Part shown: positions 35,171 through 44,939 of the stretch, piece by piece
How the letters are laid out: every line of letters starts with the position of its first letter
How positions within the stretch are numbered: position 1 is the stretch's first letter
Assembly (NCBI GenBank): GCA_017654935.2
Contig: CM065683.1
Coordinates: 4,413,089 to 4,477,088, forward strand
DNA from: Phymorhynchus buccinoides
Taxonomy: Eukaryota > Mollusca > Gastropoda > Neogastropoda > Raphitomidae
DNA: 64,000 nt
Direction: 5' to 3'
Translations under genes and position numbers: made by a program
The notes under the pieces: generated by a model
Database searches by the model: none
Told to the model about the DNA's origin: nothing
Seen by the model: only the letters and a program-made list of their open reading frames with translations

Positions 35171-36280
35171 TATATTATATCTAAATCACCATGGATGTAT
35201 CTTCAGTCACAACTACCTTTTCCTTGACATCAATGGTGTAGGTGAAGAATAAACTTCTGGAGAGTGACATGTCTACAAAGAACCAACAGACAAGATAGCC
35301 TACCTTCCCTACTCTTCCTGCAAATCCTACAGGCACTGCCTGGGACAACATCCCAACCGCTACAGTCCAGCTTCTGCGGGTACGGATACGCCTCTTGTTC
35401 TGTAGAGCCGCACTTCGTTCTCTCGAAGCAGAAATCTTGGATTCGCTGACAAACGAAGAGGCTATAAAAAAAAAGCTGTCCTCACTGATGGCCCATGAGT
35501 AAGGTCCAGGACGTGCCTCGGGAATAACTTCTCGAAATACAAGGCTATAGAGAGAGTGCCATCAGGGTTGCCGTTTGTCATTACACCAATCATGCAAATC
35601 TACCACCACGTCAGTGAGGTGGCTGAGGGAACACCAAGGTGGCACTCCATCGTAAGCCAGACTATGAAAAGGGTCTCTCCCTGGGTACCACTTTGTTGGA
35701 GAAAGGAACTCTAAAGCCTGCGGAATCTTCTCATGGCCATCAGCCCTTGCCTCATTCATGGACAACCCAGGCGCCGGGAGTTGTCCAGTGTGTCCAAGGT
35801 ATGTGTCACTGTCGCGAACTCTTCAAAGGCCACCTGTTTTCTCCAGGGCTGTGACCAAAGAGTCATTCCAGAATATCAGGAGGCACCATATGTACATGGC
35901 AACATCCACGTGGTGTACATGTTGCAGCTTGGTCGCAATTTCCCGGGTCGCAGGTACATGGAGAGACAGGCAACAGTCCTGAGATTCGTTTCGGGGGGGG
36001 AGGCTCTACAACAGGCCCACATCCAGGCAAAACCGGGAACCCTGTGACATTCTGCCACTTCGAATCAGCCCGGACCACTGCCTGCAGGACTGAAGGTGTC
36101 TCCCCATTGAAAAGTGTCAAGTTTTCCTGATGACAGGAAAGAGAAAGAGACGGACTGAGAAACATTCTGGGTCCGGAAACTCAGACCGAGGTGCATCCAT
36201 CAGCGCCCTCAATGACAAAAACCACCTAAGTGCAAGAACAAAGAAAGACAAGCAAATGACAATTCAGAAAAAGAGAGACG
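35171..36280. other. Unassigned, relatively GC-balanced segment
   Basis: Base composition here is less AT-rich than its neighbours and several short ORFs occur on both strands (for example 35562-35765 and 35863-36165 minus, 35639-35854 plus). None has a domain I recognise. It could be a decayed element or part of a host exon/UTR. Confidence 0.35.
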
Positions 36281-36432
36281 TAGTTGTGTGTTTTGTGTGT
36301 GTGTGGTTGTGTGTGGGTGTGTGGGTGTGTGTGTTTGTGCCATGTTATGTGCATTCGTGTGTGTGTGTGTGTGTGTGTAGTGTGTGTGTGAAGAGAGCAG
36401 AGGAGAGAGAGGAGAGAGAGAGAGAGAGAGAG

Positions 36433-36476
<44 letters not shown>

Positions 36477-36480
36477 TGTG
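36281..36480. repeat. (GT)n and (GA)n microsatellites
   Basis: GT-rich DNA at about 36288-36390 joined to GA at about 36391-36475. 36481-37090 has no gene; it contains C-rich and CT patches at about 36885-36930. Confidence 0.9.
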
Positions 36481-37090
36481 GCATGCAGATATGCACGTGT
36501 ATGTTGCGTTGTATGTGCGAAGGAGGGGATTTTTTTGTTGTTCTTTTCTTTTTTGATGTGGGGAGGTTTTACTTTTCGACCCCCTAACTTTTTTGATAAC
36601 TCAATCATGTACTTCCTGTCATCTACTAGTCCTCAATTATTATAGCACGAAAGTCTAGGGCTGGTACTAAATGAGTGTTTACAAACAAGCTATTGTTTAG
36701 TCGTCAGGGCAACAGAACTTCTTATCAATTGAGACCGCATGCGCATGTTGACGTACAATAGATTCCGTGTGAATCGACGCGTATGCACAGGTTTCAGTGA
36801 CGTACATGTCTTGACGTAAAATACTTGATAATGAAATATTGTAAGAATTACTGTCCTGCCCCTCTTCCATCACCACCCCGTCCCACCCCCCCCCTTCTCT
36901 CTTCTCTGTCCCTCTCTCTCTCTCTCCGTTCTTTCTATCTCAATCATTTTTATACAATCGAAATATTGGTTTTAGACTTGCATGTCTATTACTGTGTTTA
37001 TTGAATTGTGAATTAATACCGAAGGTTTAGAGGTACATTCATTTATCACAAAACTTCATGATTTTGTTTTTAAAAAAAGATATCACATTG

Positions 37091-37190
37091 GTATGTGTGT
37101 GTTGTGTGTGTTGTGTGTTTGTGGTGTGTGCGTGTGTGTGTCGTTCCGTGTGCGTGTGTGTGTGTGTGGTGTGCGCGTGCGTGTGTAGGA
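37091..37190. repeat. (GT)n microsatellite
   Basis: GT with GTT and GCGT interruptions. 37191-37437 is unremarkable. Confidence 0.85.
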
Positions 37191-37457
37191 AAGGAAACGT
37201 AAGGCAAAGCAGTGATCATATCATAACTTTAACGTCTAGTGTTGTTGCTATGCATGGTCATCATCTTGTACGTCAGTTATTTTGCGCGTTTGTTTACGTG
37301 TGACTCTCTTTACAGTGTGTCATTCCTGAGTAAGAGATACCCTCTCGAAATCTTTGAAATTAAAATATAAACACCACGGATTTGTTGGAGTTTTTTTTTT
37401 TTCTTTTTTGTGTTTTTTCCTTTTTGCTATCGTTTAGCGTTATCGGCTTACTCGGCC

Positions 37458-37785
37458 CATTCGACGAACACTGCATGTTGGTCACCATCGACGTCACCAG
37501 TCTATATACAAACATTCCACATGAGGACATAAAAAGAGCCATCAAACACTTCATCAACAACGTCAGCAGAAAAGACTGACCAACGTGTCAAACCATCCTT
37601 AACATAGTCGACCACGTGCTTACCAACAACTACTTCCTATTCGAAGATAAATGTTACCACCAAACTACTGGAACCGTCATGGGAACCCCAATGGCTCCCA
37701 CGATAGCCAATCTATTTATGGGTTGGCTCGAGGAAGCCCTGCTGCAACAAAGCCCCGCCACCATCGATCCAGAAGCGTGGAAACG
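37458..37785 (+). pseudogene. Penelope-like reverse transcriptase fragment
   Basis: One frame reads LVTIDVTSLYTNIPHEDI (RT motif A with its Asp), then a TGA stop at 37577-37579, then NYFLFEDKCYHQTTGTVMG and TPMAPTIANLFMGWLE (RT motif B region), ending around PEAWKRL. The next block in the family would carry the catalytic Asp pair, but the frame is lost there. The stop plus the missing block mean no active enzyme. The motifs are distinctive of Penelope/Poseidon-type RTs. Confidence 0.85.
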
Positions 37786-38779
37786 GCTTTTCATTGGGAG
37801 ATTATACTTGATGCTTTGGAGACTGGGGCAGTCAGGAAGGAACTTGACCAACTTTTTGCGGGGAATTATTTTAAGATTCCTTCCACCCCACGCCCAACGA
37901 TTCAAATGTGTGTGTCAATAGTTGCCAGGACACACGATGAAATTTAGCCGCTTGGGGACTTGACTGTTCTCACTGGAAAGATTTGAGGAGAAACGGATTC
38001 ATCCAACATTGAGATGGGGTTACAACTAAACCGACTGAACGCTTCACGCTCACTAGGTTAAATGCTTGCCCATATAACTCTTGCTGCCCACACGGCCCAT
38101 TAGGTAGTAAACAAACGTGACCAGTTCAGGCCAATTTCACCTCCGGTGAGGAGACTTTTTCTTTCAAGGACACGGACACAGGATTTGTCATGCAGGCACA
38201 GCATAACTACAGGGCGCGCAGCTTCCACGGGCAATCGGTTGGCATTACCCTGAGGTCACAAGTGGAATGAGGGATGCACGGGCAAAAGAGCCCTGCAGAC
38301 TCTGAGAAAGCCAGACGATGAGCTATTATAAAACCCAGGAAAACTGACAGGAACAGGGTGTCCCCGTTATCCTGACTCAACAATCCCCTAGCCCCTCAAC
38401 CGTCTGCCTGGGACCGGTCGTTGACTGTAGGGAGTTGAAGCCTATTCATTTGGCTGCTCCAGAGCAAGCAGCAAAAAAAATAAAGAAGGCCCCCACCCTT
38501 TGGACGGCGCGCCTGACGCGGCCCCTGATCTCGGACACCAGAAATTTGCTCCGATTCATCAGGGGGGGACATCGGAGTATATGATGGCGTGCCCCGTGCA
38601 AGGCCCTTTCCATAGTGGGCCGCATGCAGCGGAACAGGAGACGGGCTAGTTCGGAGAGGTGGCCAAGCAAAAGGAGGTTTTTTTTTGTGGGTTTTTAGTT
38701 TACCTTGTGGCAGGGAGCAGCCTGGTGGGAGGGGGGGGAAACAGGCCCGCTGGGGACCACAGCTCACACACACAAGGAG

Positions 38780-38995
38780 ATGTTCACAATCAGAGATGCT
38801 GTGTCCTGTGACACAGACAATGTGATTTATTTGCTATTCTGCAGCCAGTGCCCCCACTCGCAATATGTAGGACAAACAAAAAACAGTATAAAAGTGAGAT
38901 TAGCGTTACATCGATCACACATAGGGAAAAACACAGGAACGCTGGTCACTAGGCACTTCAAAAACCAGCCTGTGACACAGCCTGTCCAATGTTGA
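38780..38995 (+). pseudogene. GIY-YIG endonuclease fragment of the Penelope-like element
   Basis: The frame reads MFTIRDAVSCDTDNVIYLLF (first half), then CSQCPHSQYVGQTKNSIKVR and a RHF block. VIYLL and QYVGQT are the two halves of the GIY-YIG motif, and CDT..VIYL..C..C is the usual Penelope arrangement. In active elements this domain nicks target DNA. Beyond 38995 further family-like residues (G-E/I-E-R, LG) appear in other frames up to about 39120. Confidence 0.82.
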
Positions 38996-39365
38996 GGTCT
39001 CTAGGTGATCAGAAAAGTAGGCTCATAAAACTAAATCCTCACCTACAGAATCAGAGCGGGAAAAAATGTGGAATCGAGAGAAGCGTAACAACCCTCGGCC
39101 GCCCCTTGGGATTGAAAAAAACAGGCCTTGATGGCTGAGAGGGTGTATGCAATCTGCCCATGCTACTCTACTTTTGCTTGCCATGCTAACTCTACTGCTC
39201 TTGTATACCACATTTACTCTTAGGGCTTCCCCTGCAGCTCCTGTCCCCGGGCCTGTCCTCCAACCGCCCCCCTGTGGATATCTCGCTCACCCCTCTCATT
39301 GTTTTCTGTTTCTTATCTCGCCTTGCTTCTCCTCCCCTTTTCTTCTTTCTTTTTGTTTCTTTCCT

Positions 39366-39865
39366 NNNNNNNNNNNNNNNNNNNNNNNNNNNNNNNNNNN
39401 NNNNNNNNNNNNNNNNNNNNNNNNNNNNNNNNNNNNNNNNNNNNNNNNNNNNNNNNNNNNNNNNNNNNNNNNNNNNNNNNNNNNNNNNNNNNNNNNNNNN
39501 NNNNNNNNNNNNNNNNNNNNNNNNNNNNNNNNNNNNNNNNNNNNNNNNNNNNNNNNNNNNNNNNNNNNNNNNNNNNNNNNNNNNNNNNNNNNNNNNNNNN
39601 NNNNNNNNNNNNNNNNNNNNNNNNNNNNNNNNNNNNNNNNNNNNNNNNNNNNNNNNNNNNNNNNNNNNNNNNNNNNNNNNNNNNNNNNNNNNNNNNNNNN
39701 NNNNNNNNNNNNNNNNNNNNNNNNNNNNNNNNNNNNNNNNNNNNNNNNNNNNNNNNNNNNNNNNNNNNNNNNNNNNNNNNNNNNNNNNNNNNNNNNNNNN
39801 NNNNNNNNNNNNNNNNNNNNNNNNNNNNNNNNNNNNNNNNNNNNNNNNNNNNNNNNNNNNNNNNN
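39366..39865. other. Assembly gap (500 N)
   Basis: Exactly 500 N, a conventional scaffold-gap length, so its true size is unknown. The right edge lies inside the 160-bp satellite, so more satellite copies are probably hidden here. 39126-39365 to the left shows no gene. Confidence 0.99.
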
Positions 39866-40660
39866 GGGGGGGAGTTAATCTGACAACTGTGTCCAGAATG
39901 ACTCCCCCCCCCCCCCCCCCCCCTAATTCCTGAAATAAGAGCAGCTGAGTCATTTTGACATGGGGATATATGATGGGGGGAGGAGTCATCCTGGCTCCAT
40001 GCTCGAAAAGACTCACGCTGTAAATACAAGGAAAATAAGGGGGGGAGTTAATCTGACACTGTGATCAAGAGACGACTCAGTAATGACTCCCCCCCCCCCC
40101 CCCCTTAAGTCTCCCCTAAATCCTGAAATAAGAGCAGCTGACTCATTTTGAAATGGGGATATATGATGGGGGGAGGAGTCATCCTGGCTCCATGCTCGAA
40201 AAGACTCACGCTGTAAATGACAAGGAAAATAAGGGGGGGGAGTTAATCTGACACTGTGTCAGAATGACTCCCCCCCCCCCGGAAAAACCCCCCCACCTAA
40301 ATCCTGAAATAAGAGCAGCTGAGTCATTTTGACATGGGGATATATGTTGGGGGGAGGAGTCATCCTGGCTCCATGCTCGAAAAGACTCACGCTGTAAATA
40401 CAAGGAAAATAAGGGGGGGAGTTAATCTGACACTGTGTTATGCAGAAGTGTAGACTCCCCCCCCCCCCCCCCCTAAATCCTGAAATAAGAACAGCTGAGT
40501 CATTTTGACATGGGGATATATGATGGGGGGAGGAGTCATCCTGGCTCCATGCTCGAAAAGACTCACGCTGTAAATACAAGGAAAATAATTGGGGGGAGTT
40601 AATCTGACACTGTGTCTCCCCCCCCCCCCCCCCTAAATCCTGAAATAAGAACAGCTGAGT
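39866..40660 (+). repeat. ~160-bp satellite with G/C-run hairpin, block 1
   Basis: About four and a half copies with landmarks in order: a G-run joined to GAGTTAATCTGACAC, GTGTCAGAATGACTC joined to a C-run, CCTAAATCCTGAAATAAG, GCTGAGTCATTTTGACATGG, GGATATATGATGGG, CATCCTGGCTCCATGCTCG and ACTCACGCTGTAAATAC. Spacing runs from about 160 to 190 bp, mainly through C-run length and small insertions. The first two landmarks are near-complementary. The reverse-oriented block is at 52840-53362. Confidence 0.93.
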
Positions 40661-40664
40661 TTAA
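40661..40664. repeat. TTAA target-site duplication, left
   Basis: TTAA directly before the left terminal inverted repeat; matched by TTAA at 43255-43258. Confidence 0.8.
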
Positions 40665-41500
40665 CCCTTTCACCGCCAAACCATATTTCAACCAAAAATT
40701 TCCGCCGTTGGCCGTTTTCGACCGAATCGCTTCAAATTTGCTGTGAGCCCTCACGGGGCGATGGCAACGGCAACCGAGGCGGCCGTGTCATTTGCGCGGT
40801 TTTCGCAAATGCGCGAAAACGCGCATCCGCCGGCCTTTCGGCGCCCGTATCTCCGGCGTTTCTGGGCCGATTGCCTTCGAATTTGGCAGGAAGATGACCG
40901 GGGCCGGGGTCGATCCGTGTGCCAAACCGGAAGCGAATCGGTTCAGAAACCGCCCGCGCTACATGCCGCTTCACCTTTTCACAAATAACTCCGCCGTTTC
41001 TTAACCGAATCGCTTAAAATTTGCTGTCAGGCTTGCTATGACCCGGGCAAAGCATGGCAGGAAATTTGAACAGCATCTGTTCATAAATGCGCGCGAAAAG
41101 CAAAAGCCAATTTACAGTTTTGCTCACTAGGCGAAACGACATCTGTCCAAACGTGCTGTTATTAAAGGGGGGGCAGGAGACCATGGTTCACAAGTGCTGG
41201 GGTGATCAGTAGGTCAGCCAGCTGGTTATGGGTGGGGTGGGTGGATGGGCGGAGGGATGGGCGGAGGGATGGTGGGGGGGAGGCAGTGGAGATTACAAGG
41301 GGATGACACTACACGTATCTGTATTATTAAAAAATCGGGACTTTACTGGTTTAGCATTGCCTCCGGGCATTGCCTCCAGTATTAGTTCCCACAATCTTTG
41401 TATTTACAAATGCCCCACATGCCGAAAGGCCGAACTATGATTATGAAACACTCTTTCTGCGATAGGTAAAGATGTGCCCCCCCCCTGAAAAGAAAGACCA

Positions 41501-41904
41501 GTAAAGGTTAAAGATGTGCCACCCCCCCCCCCCCCTGCATTTCTCGGTTAATTCTATTTTTCCGTTTTTGCCTTTCTTACCATACATAAAGCTGTATTTT
41601 AGGAACATTTTTAGCTAATAACCTTCTTGGAATACTAACCCTAGCCCTAACCCTAGCCCTAAACCTAACCCTACCCCCCCACTATGTACTGCAGTACACC
41701 GCGATTTGTCACAGTTGTGGTTCGTTGCGTTTTTCCGTCTTATAGGGTGGGGGGTAGGGTTAGGTTTAGGGTTAGGGATAGGGTTAGTATTCCAAAAAAG
41801 GTTATTAGCTAAAAAATGTTCCTAAAATACAGCTTTATGTATGGTAAGAAAGGCAATAACGGAAAAATAGAATTAACCGAGATAGGTAGGGGGGGCACAT
41901 CTTG
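41501..41904 (+). mobile_element. Foldback element with telomere-like arms, copy 1
   Basis: A ~404-bp inverted repeat with arms of about 170 bp around a ~57-bp spacer (41691-41747). The outer ends read GTAAAGGTTAAAGATGTGCC and its near-complement. Each arm has a C/G run, GGTTAATTCTATTTTTCCG, ATACATAAAGCTGTATTTTA and, nearest the spacer, CCCTAA/TTAGGG repeats (41639-41680, 41754-41790). The spacer contains TGTACTGCAGTACA, a perfect palindrome. Copy 2 (61304-61717) has the same structure in opposite orientation. No ORF. The overlapping AAAGATGTGCCCCC just left (41467-41485) may be a further partial end. Confidence 0.85.
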
Positions 41905-42164
41905 CAAATAAGTCCCCGAGCAAGTAAATGTGGGGAGGGGGTAGGTGTAGGGAGGAGATATGTGTATGTGCGTGTGCGTGCGTGCGCGAGTGAGTGTGTG
42001 TGTGTGTATCATGTATATCTGCGTGCCTGCGTGGGTGGGGGTGGTGTGTGTATGTGTATGCCTATTTGCATGTGTGTGAGCGATTATTTGTTTTTTTGTT
42101 GAATTTCTTGCTTTTTAATTTTGTTGTTGTTTAGCGCATAGAGCGAAAATAGGGGTGGTAGTAG

Positions 42165-42166
<2 letters not shown>

Positions 42167-42200
<34 letters not shown>

Positions 42201-42229
42201 ACCCCCCCCCCCCCCACCCCCCCCCCCCC
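42167..42229. repeat. Poly-C tract
   Basis: About 63 bp of C with two A interruptions, just left of ATGGATGGATAC. GT/GCGT-rich DNA lies at about 41955-42075 before it. Confidence 0.9.
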
Positions 42230-42386
42230 ATGGATGGATACAGGTAGGGGGGATGTCTTCCGTACAAATAGTTCCCCCACCTTCTGGAAGTTCTGTGCTT
42301 ATAACTACCTCTTATCTGTCACTCTCTTTGATTCTGCCTTTTCCCTTTGCATGCTGTTATCTACTATCGTTCTGCCTTTCCGGTCC

Positions 42387-42650
42387 ATTCTCCTGCCTTT
42401 TTCAAGAAATACTTTCAAAAAGATTTCCTCTAGCCAAAGTCAGACATGCTGGGCCTAATTATTCTTACTTAGGTGCATAACAGCAGCATGATTCATCTAC
42501 GTTCGTAATTGACAGAAATTCTCCTGCCTTTTTTCAAGAAATACTTTCAAAAAGATTTCCTTTACCCGAAGTCAGACATGCTGGGCCTAATTATTCTTAC
42601 TTAGGCGCATAACAGCAGCATGATGCATCTACGTTCGTAATTGACAAGAA
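42387..42650. repeat. 131-bp tandem duplication plus displaced third copy
   Basis: Two near-identical units start at 42387 and 42518, sharing TTCAAGAAATACTTTCAAAA and CAGACATGCTGGGCC. A shorter third copy of the second half is at about 42883-42961. A CT microsatellite (42674-42708) separates copies two and three. Confidence 0.88.
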
Positions 42651-42668
42651 ACTTAGAAGACGAAGAAG

Positions 42669-42711
<43 letters not shown>

Positions 42712-43127
42712 GTGCGCGAAGTCAAAGTGAAACCCCCACCTGAAATGAAAGACCTTGCACGTTTGTGATCCATTTCTTGGAAGGTGAAATGCTGCCTTCT
42801 TCTTAGAAATGTAAAACCGAAAGTTTCACTTTCGTGTGTTTGAGACTGGCTCAAAGAAGGTCAAAGGAAAGATCTTTCACTGCCAGTCAGACATGCTGGG
42901 CCTAATTATGCTTACTTAGGCGCATAACAGCAGCATGATGCATCTACGTTCATAATTGACAGGAACATGCCTGAACGACCGAAGAAAAAGAATAACGAAG
43001 AAGAAGAAGAACTACAAATTGGAAGACAATCGGGCGAACGCGTCACTCTCAGAGCAGCGCCAACGGGAAACGGGGCCTTATAACTCCGCCGTTTCTTAAC
43101 CGAATCGCTTCAAATTTGCTGTACTCA

Positions 43128-43220
43128 GCGTTACCAGTACTTGGCCGTTACCGTTACTAGGTGTTACCAGTATGGTGCATTGCCAGTACGGGGCGTTGCG
43201 CTAGTAGGTGTTAAATCACT
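43128..43220. repeat. ~16-bp degenerate minisatellite
   Basis: Five or so units of the type GYGTTACCAGTANNG (for example GTGTTACCAGTATGG and GCATTGCCAGTACGG) just inside the right end of the TTAA element. Confidence 0.65.
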
Positions 43221-43254
43221 GTGGTGCTAAAATACAACTTTGGCGGTGAAAGGG

Positions 43255-43258
43255 TTAA
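43255..43258. repeat. TTAA target-site duplication, right
   Basis: TTAA directly after the right terminal inverted repeat. Confidence 0.8.
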
Positions 43259-43293
43259 CTATCCCAGTCTGGTCGGAACTTTTGATATGCATT

Positions 43294-43296
<3 letters not shown>

Positions 43297-43368
<72 letters not shown>
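43297..43368. repeat. (CT)n microsatellite
   Basis: About 72 bp pure CT. 43369-43616 is AT-rich with nothing recognised. Confidence 0.95.
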
Positions 43369-43616
43369 GTATTATTAGCTAATGTTTTGCTTGGCGCTTT
43401 TAGATAAGACAGAACTTCATAGTTTAAGCTAAAATAATATTTTATATGGCTTCTTAGAATAAATGTTCCTTGTTGTAAATGTGGTAGCACATTTTATTCT
43501 TTATTTAGTGTGGATGTTGTCAATTATTTGTTGCATGTTCTTAATGTTCATTGTGTTCGCTCCATGGAAGGGGCTATGGCCTAGTATCCATTAAATTTAC
43601 TGCGAGTTCCGAGTTC

Positions 43617-43641
43617 TCTCTCTCTTTCTCTGTCTCTCCCC

Positions 43642-43687
<46 letters not shown>

Positions 43688-43855
43688 CGAACGCACGCAC
43701 ACACACACACACTTTTCTCACACTCATGTGACATCAGAGATAAAGCCGAACCTTGGACGGCAAGGAGGCGCAGTGTTGTCCTCTCTGGTTTGGCGGTTGG
43801 CGGCGTGTTTCATGGTACGTTCCCCCGCGTGCGCGTGTGTGTATGTATATCTGTA

Positions 43856-43890
<35 letters not shown>
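43617..43890. repeat. CT, AC and GT microsatellites
   Basis: CT (about 43617-43655), AC/GCAC (43656-43712), ordinary sequence, then GT (about 43857-43888) with a G9 run. Confidence 0.9.
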
Positions 43891-43891
<1 letters not shown>

Positions 43892-43907
43892 GGGGGGGTA
43901 CCTTGTT

Positions 43908-43951
43908 AAAGACCCACCACGGCACGTGTAAAAATCACGGTTTTCACGTGT
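43908..43951 (-). repeat. CACGTG-flanked dispersed motif, copy 1
   Basis: On the minus strand reads ACACGTGAAAACCGTGA, TTTTTACACGTGC, then a GTGGGTCTTT end. It matches 51184-51229 in the opposite orientation with a few changes. The motif is itself an imperfect palindrome with CACGTG at each end. Confidence 0.6.
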
Positions 43952-44079
43952 TCTCCCTCTTATAGCTGGTATGTTAACGGTGTATAGGCCCGTAGTGTCC
44001 CAGGCCCTATAGGTCCCATCTCGTTGTGTCCAAGGCCCATTGGGTTCCAGGCACGTTGCCAGATATGTCTTTTTGTGTG

Positions 44080-44175
44080 TCTGTATGTGTGCATGCGTGT
44101 GTGTGTGTGCCTTTATGTCAGTGTCTGTGTGTGCGCGCGCGCATGTGTGTATGTGTATCTGTCTGTCTGTCTGTC

Positions 44176-44254
<79 letters not shown>

Positions 44255-44600
44255 CAACGGGTCACGGGCCTATATACAAATGAACATGAGTCATTTGTCA
44301 TTTATCTCTCTCGCAAACGCACACATACATACACACACACACGCGCGCGCGCGCGCGCGCGCATGTACAGTCAACCCACTACATACCCACATACACGGAC
44401 AGAGAGAGAAACAGACAAAGAAAAATAGAGACAGACAGAGAGCCAGACACAGAGAGACAGAGAGAGAGAGACAAACGCACAAAGAGATAGTCATACACAC
44501 TCACACACACATGCGCGAATTAATATTTAACACACACTCATGCATGTGTACGCGCACGCACACGCGCTCACACACGCATACGCATACGTGTGTTTGCGCA
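44080..44600. repeat. Compound microsatellite block (GT, CTGT, CT, AC, CG, GA)
   Basis: GT/GCGC (about 44095-44150), CTGT (44160-44188), CT (44190-44250), AC joined to a CG run of about 22 bp (44341-44362), ACAG/GA (about 44398-44480), AC (about 44492-44580). The pure CG run is a strong Z-DNA-type alternating tract. 43952-44070 contains GTGTCCCAGGCCCTAT, an outlying copy of the 31-bp repeat at 44940. Confidence 0.88.
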
Positions 44601-44698
44601 AACTCCGACTGTTCTGTATGTGGGTGGGTGTATGTGTGTCCACGCGTTCATGCACATGTGTGTGCTCGCACGTTTCTGTCTCTCGCTCAAGAGAAAAG

Positions 44699-44738
44699 TT
44701 TGTTTTACGTCCTCTCGGAAATTACCATGTGGGACATT
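44699..44738 (-). repeat. LINE-type 3' terminal motif, copy 1
   Basis: Minus strand: GTCCCACATGGTAATTTCC then GAGAGGACGTAAAACAAAC. It is nearly identical to 46049-46088 on the other strand and related to four more copies. No LINE body is recognised upstream of it. Confidence 0.7.
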
Positions 44739-44939
44739 CTCGCTCCCCCGTTCCCCTCTTATTGTACGTTGTGAAATAAAGGCTCATTACCATTTACCAG
44801 CCGTGAGAGAAGTCGCGAGGGAAGGGTAGTTAATGTATTACAGTCTGAATGCTGTTCCTGGCTGGCTGAAAAGTCAAGTTGCCATGATAGTGTTAGAATG
44901 TAGGTATGTAGGATGCTGATATTTCGCATACAGGTAAGT

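Larger units (their letters stand above)
37438..39125 (+). mobile_element. Penelope-like retroelement, decayed
   Basis: Reverse-transcriptase blocks at 37458-37780 are followed, about 1 kb downstream on the same strand, by a GIY-YIG endonuclease block at 38780-38995 and a short C-terminal tail to about 39120. That order is diagnostic of endonuclease-bearing Penelope-like elements. The middle (37785-38775) is scrambled by frameshifts and the RT catalytic YxDD block is not found. The 5' end and any terminal repeats are not visible; the 3' end runs toward the assembly gap at 39366. Confidence 0.85.
40665..43254. mobile_element. piggyBac-like TTAA element, non-autonomous (2590 bp)
   Basis: Begins CCCTTTCACCGCCAAA (40665-40680) and ends with its exact reverse complement (43239-43254), 16 of 16 bp. 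Both ends are flanked by TTAA. A TTAA duplication with CCC-starting inverted ends is the signature of piggyBac-type transposons. No transposase is found in any frame, so the element would need transposase in trans. The inside is composite: a GC-rich part (40740-40980), near-identical ~40-bp direct repeats with TAACTCCGCCGTTTCTTAAC at 40986 and 43081, a foldback element (41501-41904), a poly-C tract, a 131-bp tandem duplication and a ~16-bp minisatellite. The superfamily call rests only on ends and TTAA. Confidence 0.75.

Noticed and set aside
39147..40029. Long ORFs across the N gap
   Set aside because: They consist mostly of unknown residues from N; nothing can be concluded.
41639..41790. 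Interstitial telomere scar or chromosome-end fusion (CCCTAA facing TTAGGG)
   Set aside because: The same arrangement recurs in a second element with conserved outer arms and spacer, so it belongs to a foldback repeat. The motifs also point in the order expected of hairpin arms, not a simple telomere tract.
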